Positions 45,860 to 57,246 of a DNA stretch of 64,000 nt are shown in pieces (the first letter of the stretch is position 1; each line of letters starts with the position of its first letter). Both the position numbers and the translations under genes were made by a program. The stretch is taken from contig NC_092336.1 in NCBI RefSeq assembly GCF_046630445.1, forward strand, positions 505,749,001 to 505,813,000, given 5' to 3'. This DNA comes from Rutidosis leptorrhynchoides. Lineage: Eukaryota > Streptophyta > Magnoliopsida > Asterales > Asteraceae. Below the pieces are notes generated by a model. It was not told the DNA's origin. It made no database searches and was given only the letters and a program-made list of their open reading frames with translations.

Positions 45860-48215
45860 TATGACGACCCGGAAATTTTAGAACAAATTTAAACTTAATC
45901 TTTATATGATTTCGACACGATAAGCAAAGTCTGTTAGGTTGAGTCTCAAAAAGTTTGAACTATTTATATGAATTCAGTTAACTTATGACTATTCTGGACG
46001 ATTCACGAACAACTATTTGTAAATAGATATGTGTGTGTATATACATATATATAGATATAAATAATAATTGAAAATATAATTTGAAATATTATATGTTGTT
46101 GATATTAAAATTAATTATGTAAAAATAAAATAAAAATATGATATTATGAAAATTATTATTTAAAATACATACATTTAAATAAAATATATAGAATATATAT
46201 TTTGTGATTTCGAAGTTATTTAGTAAACGACGATAACGCTAAATTGTATTTCGATTGATATTAAGCAAGTTAAATTCAAACCTATGTAATTTTAAAATAA
46301 ACGGTGATCCGAAAATGAGCTATATAAATTTTAGGTTTATTAAAAATATATTTAGAAGCTAATTAATAAATTTCAACACTTTTTATATTTCATCCAAAAA
46401 TGAGAGGGACAGTTGATGTAATTTTTTTATTTAATAGTTAATGATCAAATTTTATATCATAATGACTAAAATAAATAAATATAATTAATGTAAAAATTTG
46501 GGATTTTTCCGGAGACTTGTGTCCGTCACTGATTTAACAACGGAGCGCGATGTAGCACTCCGTGAGAACTGTCGGCACAATCAAACAACAATCAGGCTGC
46601 TAAACTATTCTTTTAAGTTCCGTGTTTGATATTATTAAAGTATGTACAGACCCACTTGATTCAATCATCCGTGGATTATATTGAAATTTCTAGTTGATCA
46701 CTTTGTTTGATTTGTCCTCATAATTTTAACACATTACATATAGATAGACAAATAACAACCATCGAATATTTAATTATCTGATTCCTTTCATTAATCAAAC
46801 ACAGTCACCTAAACTTTCACTATTGCAAATTTCAATTACTATTTCATTTACTGTACGGCTTTTGAATTCTTGTATATGATATATTATTATATATATGATA
46901 CATCGACAAAAAACCATTCACCCATCTAATTTTTCTTCCATCTTCTATTCCAATTATCAAACCACACTCGCCTGCCACCACTTGATGTTGCAACCATCGA
47001 CCCCCTTTCTTCATCACCCAACCAGCCACTCTCACTATCGTTGAACCACCATGACCCACCTCTGTCCACCTCTATCCACCACCATGAACAACCCACAACC
47101 ACCGTCACATTCACAAGATCACCACCACGATCACTTGTGTTCAATCCTATTAGCTGCGTGTTTGTTACTTTTAGGATCAAGACACCACCATTTTCATTAA
47201 ATCAAACCACCTTTCACCTCCATCTCCACCATAGTAAAATACCATCTTTCTATTTCTTTTTACTATATCAAATTCTTGCTACAACCACCACTTGGATTAC
47301 TTTTGTTTTTCTACAGCTGCCACTTATTGTTTGTTTCTTTTTCTGTGAGAAAACCACCACAACCACCACCGAATTACTGCAAAACCAGCTGCTATTTTCG
47401 TGCTGTTGCTGCAGTTTCTGTTTTGCTTCATTTCAAACCATAGACCGCCATTCATTTTATTTTTTATTTTTATAACGTTGATGAGGTGATGACCATGTGA
47501 ACGTAACAAATGATAAGGATGGTGATAGAAAGTAGGAGTTGTCAAAAGAAAAAGATGATGGAAAAATTGTGAGACTGTATTAACATTAATCGAAATAAAT
47601 TGATTAATAGTGCTGCTACTTCAACTTTTATTGGCCGAAAGTTCCAACACAAAAGTCCCACTTGTTGTTTAAAATAAGTGATCTATGATTGAAGAGGCTG
47701 CGGTATTTTTTTTTCTTTCTTTTAATCATTTCCGGATGAACTCAGGATTGAACCAGACAGCCCACAATATCTTAATTGGGCTTATTAAATTTCTATATTG
47801 GGCTTCCAGAAAATTGTCCACTTACTAAACCGAAGCCCAACACACTCTTCATTTGATCTTTCTATGATAATGGTAATAATATTTAGATGATGATTACTTG
47901 ATGATACATGATTAGAAATAGATGACGATATATATATATGATGATATAGCCTAGGAATTTTGAAGTTATCGTATGATGTTGAGTTAGTAATGATAGGTGA
48001 TGTTAGATGAGGTTTAAAGATGATAAAATGAATATTCGATGATGAAGTGAAAATGATGATAAGAACATGATGGCACTGAAGCTGTTGAGAGCAGACTCAA
48101 ATCAACCCTTCACAAAACCATGAACAAAACCGCCTGTAATTGCAGCTATCTGCGGCTGTAATACTTCTGCTATTATTCCTTGTTCGACTAACAACCATCA
48201 TGAGAACACTTGCAA
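45860..48215 (+). repeat. 5' LTR of element C, first piece
   Basis: Same as 59313 to about 61644. It starts TATGACGACCCGG (second base changed from G). 46840-47480 contains CCACCA-rich low-complexity sequence whose ORFs on both strands are not credible genes. Element D interrupts it at 48215/48216. Confidence 0.85.
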
Positions 48216-49805
48216 TGTGACGACCCGGAAATTTCCGACCAAATTTAAACTTAATCTTTTTATAATTTCGACTTGATAAGCAATGAATTTTTAATAAATC
48301 TTGAACCTCCGGAAAGAGTTTTACACAAGCTTTTGTTCACCCTTTTATTCCGACGATTCACGAACGTCATAACTTGATTTAATTGTTTAATTGTTTAATT
48401 ATTGTGTATATATATGGATTTATATATATTTAAATTGAAAATATGATAATTAAATATCTCATTAATTATATTAACAAAGTATTGCATATATATTTTCATA
48501 CTACTAATTTAAAGAGTTTTTGAACAATATATATGTTACTATTTAAACGACGTAATTAACTTATGTTAAAATGTATTTACATATAATGTATTACGAGTGT
48601 AAATACATCCTTACAAGTATTGAATACACTTTATAATATACCAATACATATAAAGGATAGCTGTACTCGTATTTCTATTCAATTTTCTCAAGAATTCTAC
48701 TCGCATTCATACGGTATTTTTACCCGTATTATACACAGCTTCTAGAAGTATTTACTATTGGTATATATCAATAGAAATCTGCAATTATTTGTGTAATATG
48801 TCATCCATGACCTAATAAATTTAATATGTCATCCATGACTTAATACATTTTAACTTATCTTAGATATTTTCACTAAAAGCCAAATTTTTAAGCCTATAAA
48901 TAAGCACCATTTCTAACTCATTTTTACACATTCATTTTCCAAATTTTACTTCCAATTTTCACACACACTTGCAAGAACTCTCTCAAGTTTTGTTCTACTA
49001 CTTCTTTCCAGCAATTTTACATTCTAAACTTGAGGTAAAAACTCTACTTCAACTCTTGTTCAATTCATATGTTTATAGCTATCTATATAAGAGTTTATAA
49101 ACTAGAACATAGTTTAGTTGATTCTAAACTTGTTTGAAAAACTAATCTAATCTTTCTAACTTAACTCTAATAACACTTATTTATATGTATTATGATGTTA
49201 TATTAAGTTAATATAAGAACTTATAACTTGTACATATGAAGAACACCTTGAAACTTAACATATATCCTTTAATCTCCATTCAGTAAAAAGCGGGCTGTTT
49301 TGGGTTGAGAATTAAAAACCTATCTTAGACTTTGAGTTCGAGGCTAAGACTTTGGAAACACGTTAATATATGTAAATAAGACTTCCAGTATTTTTTTTCA
49401 TGATTTTAGACAAAGTGGAAGTATTTTATCAAAAATCATATATTGGGTGGATGCCGGGATTTTTCCAAATCTGTCCACCGACACAAAAAGAGGGTAACGC
49501 TCTAAAAATTACTACTTGGGATGAACTTTTCGAATTGGTTTTGTAAAATTGACTTCTTAAGGAATCTATAGAAATTTGATTCACTTTAAACGGAGTTGTA
49601 ATGAATATTTGGCGAGCAAAACAAAACCTGCTAAAATTAACGTGGTATGGACGAAATTTATATTATAAAAACTATATTAACCATATCCTTGTTAACTTTT
49701 CCTATATCCTATATATATTTGGATATGTTATCATTAGTATAACAAAATATTATAATCTTGATTAATTTCGAGATTGTATATATATAATAATCTTGGTACG
49801 TTCCA

Positions 49806-49945
49806 TGACAATACGTGCACAATACGTTTTGATAAATCCTAAGACAATACGTACACAATACATCTTAGTTAATTCTAAGACAATATGTATATAATACGTC
49901 TCTGGATTGATGCAAGACAATATGTACACAATACGCCGCGGGGTA
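49806..49945 (+). repeat. Degenerate tandem repeat GACAATACGTACACAATAC
   Basis: Four copies at about 49808, 49852, 49880 and 49916, spaced 28-44 bp apart, each a pair of (G)ACAATACG-like words. Confidence 0.75.
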
Positions 49946-49953
49946 ATTCTAAG

Positions 49954-50071
<118 letters not shown>

Positions 50072-50144
50072 CTTAGAACCGATTATTGGACTGTTGGGCT
50101 GTTGGACTTTTCGGACTATTTTGGACTACTAAACTTGACAACTT

Positions 50145-50290
50145 AAATAATCACATGTGATTGAAAATATAAACTTAAATAATCACATGTGATTGAAAAT
50201 ATAAACATAAATAATCACATGTGATTGAAAATATAAATAATCACATGTGATTGAAAATATAAACTTAAACAATCACATGTGATTGAATAT
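50145..50290 (+). promoter_or_regulatory. Five-copy array of the palindrome AATCACATGTGATT
   Basis: Palindromes centred on TCACATGTGA at 50151, 50183, 50215, 50241 and 50273, mostly 32 bp apart, joined by GAAAATATAAACTTAAA. Each holds the E-box-like CACATGTG. Located in the LTR about 70 bp before the conserved block, so a U3 enhancer is a reasonable guess. Confidence 0.65.
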
Positions 50291-50357
50291 ATGATATGAA
50301 CTTGCTATATTAATTTTGTTCACATGTATTATTATCTGAATCGTTATTATTATTATA

Positions 50358-50990
50358 GGTTCGTGAATCCAAGGACGACGACCATATTTTTAATAAGTTA
50401 AAAACTTATTATTAATATACTTTTACTACCGTGAGTATATAGTCCCATTTTTAAACTCTACAAATATTTTGGGATGAGAATACATGCATTTTATGTTTTA
50501 CGCCATGGACACAAGTACTTAAAATATATTCTACGTTGAGTTGTACCACTTTGTATATCTTCCCTAATAGCTTGGTAACTAATATTTACATGTTGTAAGA
50601 ACATGTAAGCGCGAATCCTATTGATAGATCTATCGGGTTTGACAACCCCAACCGGGCTAGTCGCTCTAGTATCGTAAACGGTTACATAGTACTTCGTTTT
50701 TACTACACTTGGTACAGTGTAGGGAGATTTCATAATAAAGGGAATATGCCACATTAATGGTTAAGTATGGTTACCGAAGCGCTCAACAACTTATAGAATA
50801 CTTTTATACACTTGCGAGTGTACATATATTTATAACTATGAAAATCTTGTGGTCTATATTTATATCGATGCTAAACCTATATATCTCACCAACCTTTGTG
50901 TTGACTGTTTAAGCATGTTTATTCTCAGGTCCTTAAGAAAGTCTTTCGCTGTTGCATTATCTGAGCAAGCTGTGCATGGAGTCTCATGCT
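50358..50990 (+). promoter_or_regulatory. Conserved LTR palindrome block, element D
   Basis: GGTTCGTGAATCC (50358), GATAGATCTATC (50623-50634), GGGTTTGACAACCCC (50635-50649), CTAG..CTAG (50657-50669), AGTACTTCG, then CTCACCAACCTTTGTGTTGA near 50886 and TTTATTCTCAGGTCC near 50920. Confidence 0.7.
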
Positions 50991-51270
50991 TTTGTTTAAA
51001 TGAAGTATTGCATTCAATAAAACCTTTGTCATGTATTATATTCGATTGTTATGTCACGTGTGTAGTATTTGGAAACCGATGTATCATGGGGATTATTTCT
51101 TAAATAATCGACCACTTGTTTAAAACATGCATTATGTATAATAATGGTGTGCTTTTTATGAAATGAATGCAATATTTTTCTAAAACGTATCATATAGAGG
51201 TTAAATACCTCGCTATGGGACCAATGAATAACGTACTGCGTATATAGTAATATGGACGGGTCGTTTCAGT

Positions 51271-51287
51271 TGGTATCAGAGCGGTGG
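51271..51287 (+). promoter_or_regulatory. Primer-binding site of element D
   Basis: TGGTATCAGAGCGGTGG, two bases after the LTR. Confidence 0.88.
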
Positions 51288-51694
51288 TCTTAGCGAACCA
51301 GGTCTGCATTAGTGTGTCTAACTGATAAGTCGTTAGGATGCATTAGTGAGTCTGGACTTCGACCGTGTCTGCATGTCAAAAGTTTTGCTTATCATTTGTG
51401 TCGAAAATTACCTACTTACCATCCTTAGAAAATTACCTGCTTATCATTCTTAGTCTAGACTTGCTGCATTGATTGCATGAATAGTGTATAGACAAAATTC
51501 ATATCTTAACGTATCTGCTAAATCATATCTTATCGTATCTATTACCGTAAACTTTTCCTGACATATTCCGTAAATTCCTCCGTAATCTATGAAATCTTTT
51601 GATCTATATATATAGATATTCTATGTAGTTAGAATACCACCCAATAGCCGAAAAATCATTTCATATCGAAAAATCCTTTATCAAATCGTACGAA

Positions 51695-52259
51695 ATGGAA
51701 TTCGTCATCAGTTCAAGTTCCTTGGATTCCGAAATGGAATCCCACTCAAGCTCCGAAAGCAGTGTGACTGGAATGGATTAACCAATCAGCCATCATCTAT
51801 TCTGGATGAATTGGGGATGGGTTCATAGCCTCCTTAATCATTGGAGACAAGAAGAAGGTGATCCTTTCCATCCACCACATTGCCCTCTTGGTGAAGAACC
51901 TGAAGCACTTACCGGCGAACCTGTCCGAAACACCATTTTCTCTCTCATTTCCAGAGTATCTCGTCACGATTATATACTACACCAAATTCTAGATCTTATT
52001 TATCCGCTCGTCCGAACCGACAATCACCCCAGTGTAATATAAGAAGTCAACGAGCTTCGCGCTCGGGTTGTGGCTTTGGAGAATATGGTACAAAGGTTAC
52101 AAACACCAGCAACAGCACCAGCAACATAACCAATACCACCATCAACAACATCAACAGTACCATTACCACCACCAACAACAACCGCATCGCAAACCTCAAC
52201 TTCACAATCTGTCCCATGAGCATCGACGTCATACGCCCTGTAGATACTAAGGAATACCA
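51695..52259 (+). pseudogene. ORF0 of element D, stop-containing
   Basis: Starts MEFVISSSSLDSEMESHSSS; keeps FWMNWGWVHSLLNHW, RHDYILHQILDLIYPLVR and the coiled coil VNELRARVVALENMVQRLQ, followed by a Thr/Pro/Ser tail. In-frame stops include TAA at 51779-51781 (CAA in the copies of A and C) and another just before the coiled coil. Homologous to the ORF0 of A and C. Confidence 0.7.
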
Positions 52260-53345
52260 CAACGATGAAGTATTGATTCATAACTTCATTGGGAAAACAT
52301 TCTACGATGATTATGTAATTTCTAAAGTTTAGAAATTATCTATCCTAGCCTTAATCATAAATCAAATGAGTTTAATTTAATATTAACTCATTAAATCTAT
52401 ATTACATCTGAAGAAATATACACATATATTTCCATAAAGACTGTAATAAAATTCTTTTGTACAAAATATTAATTGTGACATTTTTTTAACGGGTAGGTAA
52501 TACCCGAGAGATATATAAATTCACAATTAATATGTTACATTCTTCGAATCTGATTCAGCAAATCATCCATTATACTCCCTACTTTCACAACAATATACAT
52601 TCTTTTATAGAAATCAAAACAACCATACTCATTCAAAAATCTAATTACATATTCTGATTTTGAAATCGCCGAATTCAATTCAAGATATAAGCGGTATCAT
52701 CATTCTTAGATTCTTATATCTTTCAAAGCTATACTTTGACTTCAAAACTGTGTTAGAACATCATATGTATATTAACGATTATAATCTATATTCAAGCCCT
52801 TCGAAATACCTGAAGACACTTCAAATAATGAACAATCGAGATGATGATCCAACCACATGTTATCCACAGTTACGTACCTGAAAAAATCTTAAAACCAAAG
52901 TCATAATTTAACATGTATCCATGCAGACCTTTTGGCATTTACTAGCTAAAATAACTTTTCAATCCCTTCTAAAAATAGACGATTTTGTCACAGCTCCAGC
53001 AAACCAACTTCAATTGTTCATTCGAATAAGCCTTATTATAATGATTACCCCTTCATCATTATTACCGGGGAACCTTTCATATCTCGCCACATTAGCAGTA
53101 AACTTATTAACAACTTCATTGATCTTTGACTTTCCGAAAAATCTTTATATTTATTAAAACCCCATCATTTACTCATCTGCATCTTGTAACGAGAATTGCC
53201 ATACGAATCATCAGAAATTAGCAATCAGTATTTTAAAATCTCGCAGCATGTCTACGCCAACAATTATATGTGTCTATCTTCTGGACTTATATACTTTGAA
53301 TGTGAAGTTTCTGAAAAACACCCTAAACTGCGAACTAGTTCTCGA
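52260..53345. other. Internal region of element D, upstream of the captured fragment
   Basis: Non-coding, collinear with about 57350-58310 of C. It contains the hairpin CGGGTAGGTAATACCCGAG near 52497 and an inverted GAGTTTAAT/ATTAACTC pair near 52367-52390. Confidence 0.5.
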
Positions 53346-53557
53346 AATGCTGATGAAGCAGCAAAAACTATAAACGACCTTAACAGTAAAAAGTGTGATG
53401 ATAAAGAGTAGTGTGTTGGCAAAGCTCAGAAAAAGAGAAGATTTGATACTGAAAAATACAGATTGAGCAAACCATGAAGAAGGCTGTGGATAAATCAAAA
53501 GGACGAAATCTACCTTCAAATAATCTAAATAATTCCATGTCTGCTGAAGTCATTATC
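53346..53557 (+). pseudogene. Poly(A)-binding protein (PABP) gene fragment in element D
   Basis: Translated across small frame changes this reads NADEAAKTINDLNSKKCDDK, then CVGKAQKK, EQTMKKAVDKSKGRN and NLNNS. That is the order of the end of RRM3, the linker, and the start of RRM4 of plant cytoplasmic PABPs (landmarks there: NGKKFDDKEWYVG.AQKK and NLYLKNLDDS). A decayed RNP1-like SSGLIYFE lies about 50 bp upstream. A stop replaces the conserved Trp. No intron is visible. Confidence 0.65.
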
Positions 53558-54296
53558 GAATACCTTGCTCCTGACTCTAAACCCTTACGGACAATATTCT
53601 TCATCATCCTCTGATATTAGAATTTATAAGATATCATCGTATCTTTCATTATAAATATCCTCCATATTTCTGAAGATATTTCCATAATTATTCTTATCTG
53701 AAATCATTTACCTCTTCGCGCTGTCTGTATTACATCATAAAAGAAACTATTTTAGTTTCTAAATTCTGAAACTTTCGAATTTAAAATAGGAATATTTTTG
53801 AAGTAGTGTTGGGAACTGAAGCATGAACTAGTATAATATAATGACACTTGATCAACGTGATTATATTATAGTAAGTCTTGCTGAGTTTCTAAATGGAACG
53901 TGATGATTCACAGATCATAACGTCATCATGTGCTATGTTACATGACTCTTGTATTCTCTTTAACCTCTAAAATATCAAGAAAATATTTCTTGATAACTCG
54001 GCCTTTTCCGAGGTATTCTAGTAATTTGACAAGTCAAGATCGTGCCATTACAATTTCCTTCTTAGAACATTAACAATGTTCATTCTGAAATTCATATATG
54101 CGAATTCTGGACCATTACAAGCGATGCTTAATCGCAAGAAGAAAAAATGAAAGGACAAAACTCCGAAATAGAAATTGGGGTATAAATCGCAGCAAATAAA
54201 AGAGAGCGTTAATTGGGGATGATAATGATTATAGAAGACAGAAGCAGGGACATCGAAATATAAGGGAAGATATAAAACCCAATATTTATTATAAAA
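53558..54296. other. Internal region of element D after the captured fragment
   Basis: Non-coding. Collinear with C to about 54040, including the TTAGTATAATATAATGACAC / GTGATTATATTATA inverted pair near 53830-53872. From there to the break at 54296 it is unlike C. Confidence 0.45.
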
Positions 54297-54700
54297 CCTC
54301 ACTTCGAGAACGTATATGATTATGATATTTATGGTTTAAGAAAGATGATGATGATGATGATTATTAATGGTGACCACGAAGTAGATGATGACTGAGAGGG
54401 ATGGTGTGTGAAAACAATGGTGATCATAGGTGATGTTGATGGCGACGGGCTATGAAGTAAATCGATGATGAGATAAATAGTTGATGATATAATACAAAAA
54501 TAATAACGATTGGCAGTCTAATATTGATGAGGAAACTGAACCCTACAAATACCATCGATTATTATTTACTGCTATTTGGTATAATTTGTATTTGGGCTTA
54601 TTCAATCAAACTTGGGCTGCAAAAGATAGTTGGGCTGAAAATATAGTTGGGCTGAAGAAAATAGGTTAAATATATATAAACCGCAATTTAAATTAGAAAA

Positions 54701-54800
54701 GACGAGTCAGACGGATGGTTAGGGGAGTTATCGGGTTATCGGGAGGTCGTGGGTTCAAACCCGGACTTGAGCATTTTTTAGGACTACTTCTTTGAGGTAG
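54701..54800 (+). repeat. tRNA-derived, SINE-like segment inside the LTR of C
   Basis: An A-box-like GGATGGTTAGGGGAG (54713-54727) and a B-box-like GGGTTCAAACCCGG (54750-54763) stand at tRNA-like distance. A T-run follows, and 40 bp further on a long (TTA)n tract. This is the layout of a plant SINE head with a simple-repeat tail. Present at the same place in both LTRs of C (also 62151-62260), so it was in the LTR before C transposed. Confidence 0.45.
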
Positions 54801-54808
54801 TTTACTTA

Positions 54809-54849
54809 TTACTCATTATTATTACTATTATTACGATTACTATTATTAC

Positions 54850-54933
<84 letters not shown>

Positions 54934-54952
54934 CATTATTATAAGTATTATT
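54809..54952. repeat. (TTA)n microsatellite in LTR of C
   Basis: About 40 TTA units with a few CTA/TCA variants. Asn-run frames on the minus strand are artefacts. Confidence 0.9.
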
Positions 54953-55338
54953 ATTATTAATATCATTATCATTATCATTATTAAGTAAAAGCATTATTAT
55001 TATAGATATTATAACTATTATTATAAATATTTTATCATCATTAAGATTATCATTATTATTAGGATTATCATGATTTTTATCATAATTAGTATTATTTTTA
55101 TCATTTTTATTATTAGTATATCAAATAAAAATTTTCTATATTAAAATATATTTATGACATAACACATAACTATACTAATACTTTTGTAATAAATATTAAT
55201 TAGTAATTTAAAGTATATAAAAATGAATATATTCAATTAAGTTACCAATGAAACATATAATTTATTAAAATAACACTTATATCACTAATAATATGAAAAT
55301 TTGTTCGATTACAATTATATGTGTTAATCTATACATAA

Positions 55339-56220
55339 ATGATATAGGTTCGTGAATCCGAGTCCAACCCTGCATTGTTCAGTTCCGTCGTATGCATATT
55401 TTTACTACAAAATATCGTATAGTGGGTTCATTTGCTCCCTTTTACTCTTTACATTTTTGGGACTGAAAATACATGCGCTATTTTTACAACTGCTTTATTA
55501 AATGCTTTTGAAATATATTTTTGAACTGCGAATACATGAAATACTTTTATAAATGTTTGACGAGATAGACACAAGCAAAACATTCCTCGAATGAATTATT
55601 ATGCAGACAGTAGTTCTGTGGAATATTATTGAATTATGTGGACATGATAATTGCCACCATTAAATTATGTGGACATGATAATTGCCATAAATTGATGAAT
55701 ATATTTTCCCCCTGATTATTATTGCTTGGTAACCTAAGAATTAGAATCGGGTATGGCCCTAATTCACGCGAATCCTAAAGGTAGCTACCGGGTTTAACAC
55801 CCCCACCCAGAATGTTCACTAGACGGAAGAGCTAGTGGGCGTGGTGTTTAGTACTTCGAGGTTTATATATTTATACTGACGAGATGTTCTGTTTTGGGGA
55901 TATTATTGATGCGCATTATATGTTAAGGTCGTATACCATGCCAAGCAAAGAAAAGCGAATGTTATGTATCGAGAGAATGATTTTATATACATGTTATGTG
56001 TATGTTATTTTGTACACGAGATATGTGTACGGTTACTAAGATTTATGAAATATAGTTTCGTACATGAGATAGGTGTACTGTATTTAAATCTTGTGGTCTA
56101 TCAAAATGATGAATTTTATTGCTTATGATAAACCTATGAACTCACCAACCTTTTGGTTGACACTTTTAAAACATGTTTATTTTCAGGTATGAAAGAAATC
56201 TTCCGCTCTGCATTTGCTCA
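55339..56220 (+). promoter_or_regulatory. Conserved LTR palindrome block, element C 5' LTR
   Basis: GGTTCGTGAATCC, GGTAGCTACC (55780-55789), GGGTTTAACACCCCC, CACTAG..CTAGTG (55817-55837), TTTAGTACTTCG, CTCACCAACCTTTTGGTTGA near 56142 and TTTATTTTCAGGTATG near 56176. The 3' LTR copy is at 62838-63720. Confidence 0.7.
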
Positions 56221-56329
56221 TTTTAAAGATATTACATGGAGTCGTTCATGGCATATAGAGGTCAGAACCTCGTAATGGGACCATCTGTTGAAGACTTCAT
56301 CCAGGTGGATTAGGACGGGTCACTACAGG

Positions 56330-56346
56330 TGGTATCAGAGCGGTGG
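56330..56346 (+). promoter_or_regulatory. Primer-binding site of element C
   Basis: TGGTATCAGAGCGGTGG, two bases after the LTR. Confidence 0.88.
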
Positions 56347-56732
56347 TCTTAGCGAACCAGGTCTTGCATTAGTGTGTCTAACTGATAGTTGCTTAGATGC
56401 ATTAGTGAGTCTGGATTTCGACCGTGTCTGCATGTCAAAAGTTTTGCTTATCATTTCGTGTCAAAAATTACCTACTTATCGTCCTTAGGAAATTACCTGC
56501 TTATCATTCTTAGTCTAGACACATTTTACTGCATTGATTGCATGAATAGTGTATAGACAAAATTCATATCTTAGCGTATCTGTTACTGTAAACTTTGCCT
56601 GACAGCTTCCGAAAATTCCTCCATAATCTACGGGATCTTCTGTACTATATATAGGTATTCTATGTAATTAGAATATCATCCAATATCTGAAAATCATTTT
56701 ATATTGAAAAATCCTTTATTCAATCGTACGAA

Positions 56733-57246
56733 ATGGAACTCACCGCTAGTTCAAGTTCCTTGGATTCCGACAACTATTCCGATATGGATTTCCACTCGAG
56801 CTCCGAAAGCAGTGTAACTGGAATGGATCAACTGATCAGTCATCATCAATTCTGGATGAATTGGGGATGGGTTCGTAGTCGACTTAATCAATGGAGACCC
56901 GAAGAAGGCGATCCCTTCCACCAACCGAATTCACCTCTTGGCGATGAACCTCAAGCACTTACCGGCGAACCTATTCTAGACACCATTTTCTCTCTCATTT
57001 CTAAGAGTAGCTCGTCACGATTATATTCTATCCACAATTCTAAACCTTATTCATCCGCTCGTTTCGACCGACAATCATCCCGGAATAATGGAAGAAGTCA
57101 ACGAGCTTCACGCTCGAGTAATCGATTTGAAAAATATGGTGCAAAACTTATCAGCTTCAGCAACAACATCGGCACCAACAGTACCACCAACAACACAAGC
57201 CTCAACATCACACGCCTCAATATCACCATCTGTACTTCAAGTATGA
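56733..57246 (+). pseudogene. ORF0 of element C, frameshifted
   Basis: Starts MELTASSSSLDSDNYSDMDF; has FWMNWGWVRSRLNQW and GEPILDTIFSLIS. A frameshift near 57002 breaks it. The next frame restores RHDYILSTILNLIHPLV and a coiled coil (EEVNELHARVIDLKNMVQNL), then a Thr/Ser/Pro tail to a TGA near 57246. It is the least damaged of the three family copies, about 170 codons long. Confidence 0.7.

Larger units (their letters stand above)
54297..56327 (+). repeat. 5' LTR of element C, second piece
   Basis: Homologous to 61757-63821. It begins CCTCACTTCGAGAACG and ends GACGGGTCACTACA. Contains a tRNA-derived segment, a (TTA)n tract and the conserved palindrome block. Confidence 0.85.

Noticed and set aside
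47041..47475. 144-codon frame rich in His/Pro/Thr, with partners on the other strand and a copy near 60433-60645
   Set aside because: It lies in a CCACCA-rich part of the LTR of C. It has no domain, and the second LTR copy does not keep the frame.
54809..54994. Asn-rich minus-strand frame, and the similar frames at 62261-62489
   Set aside because: Translation of the (TTA)n tracts.
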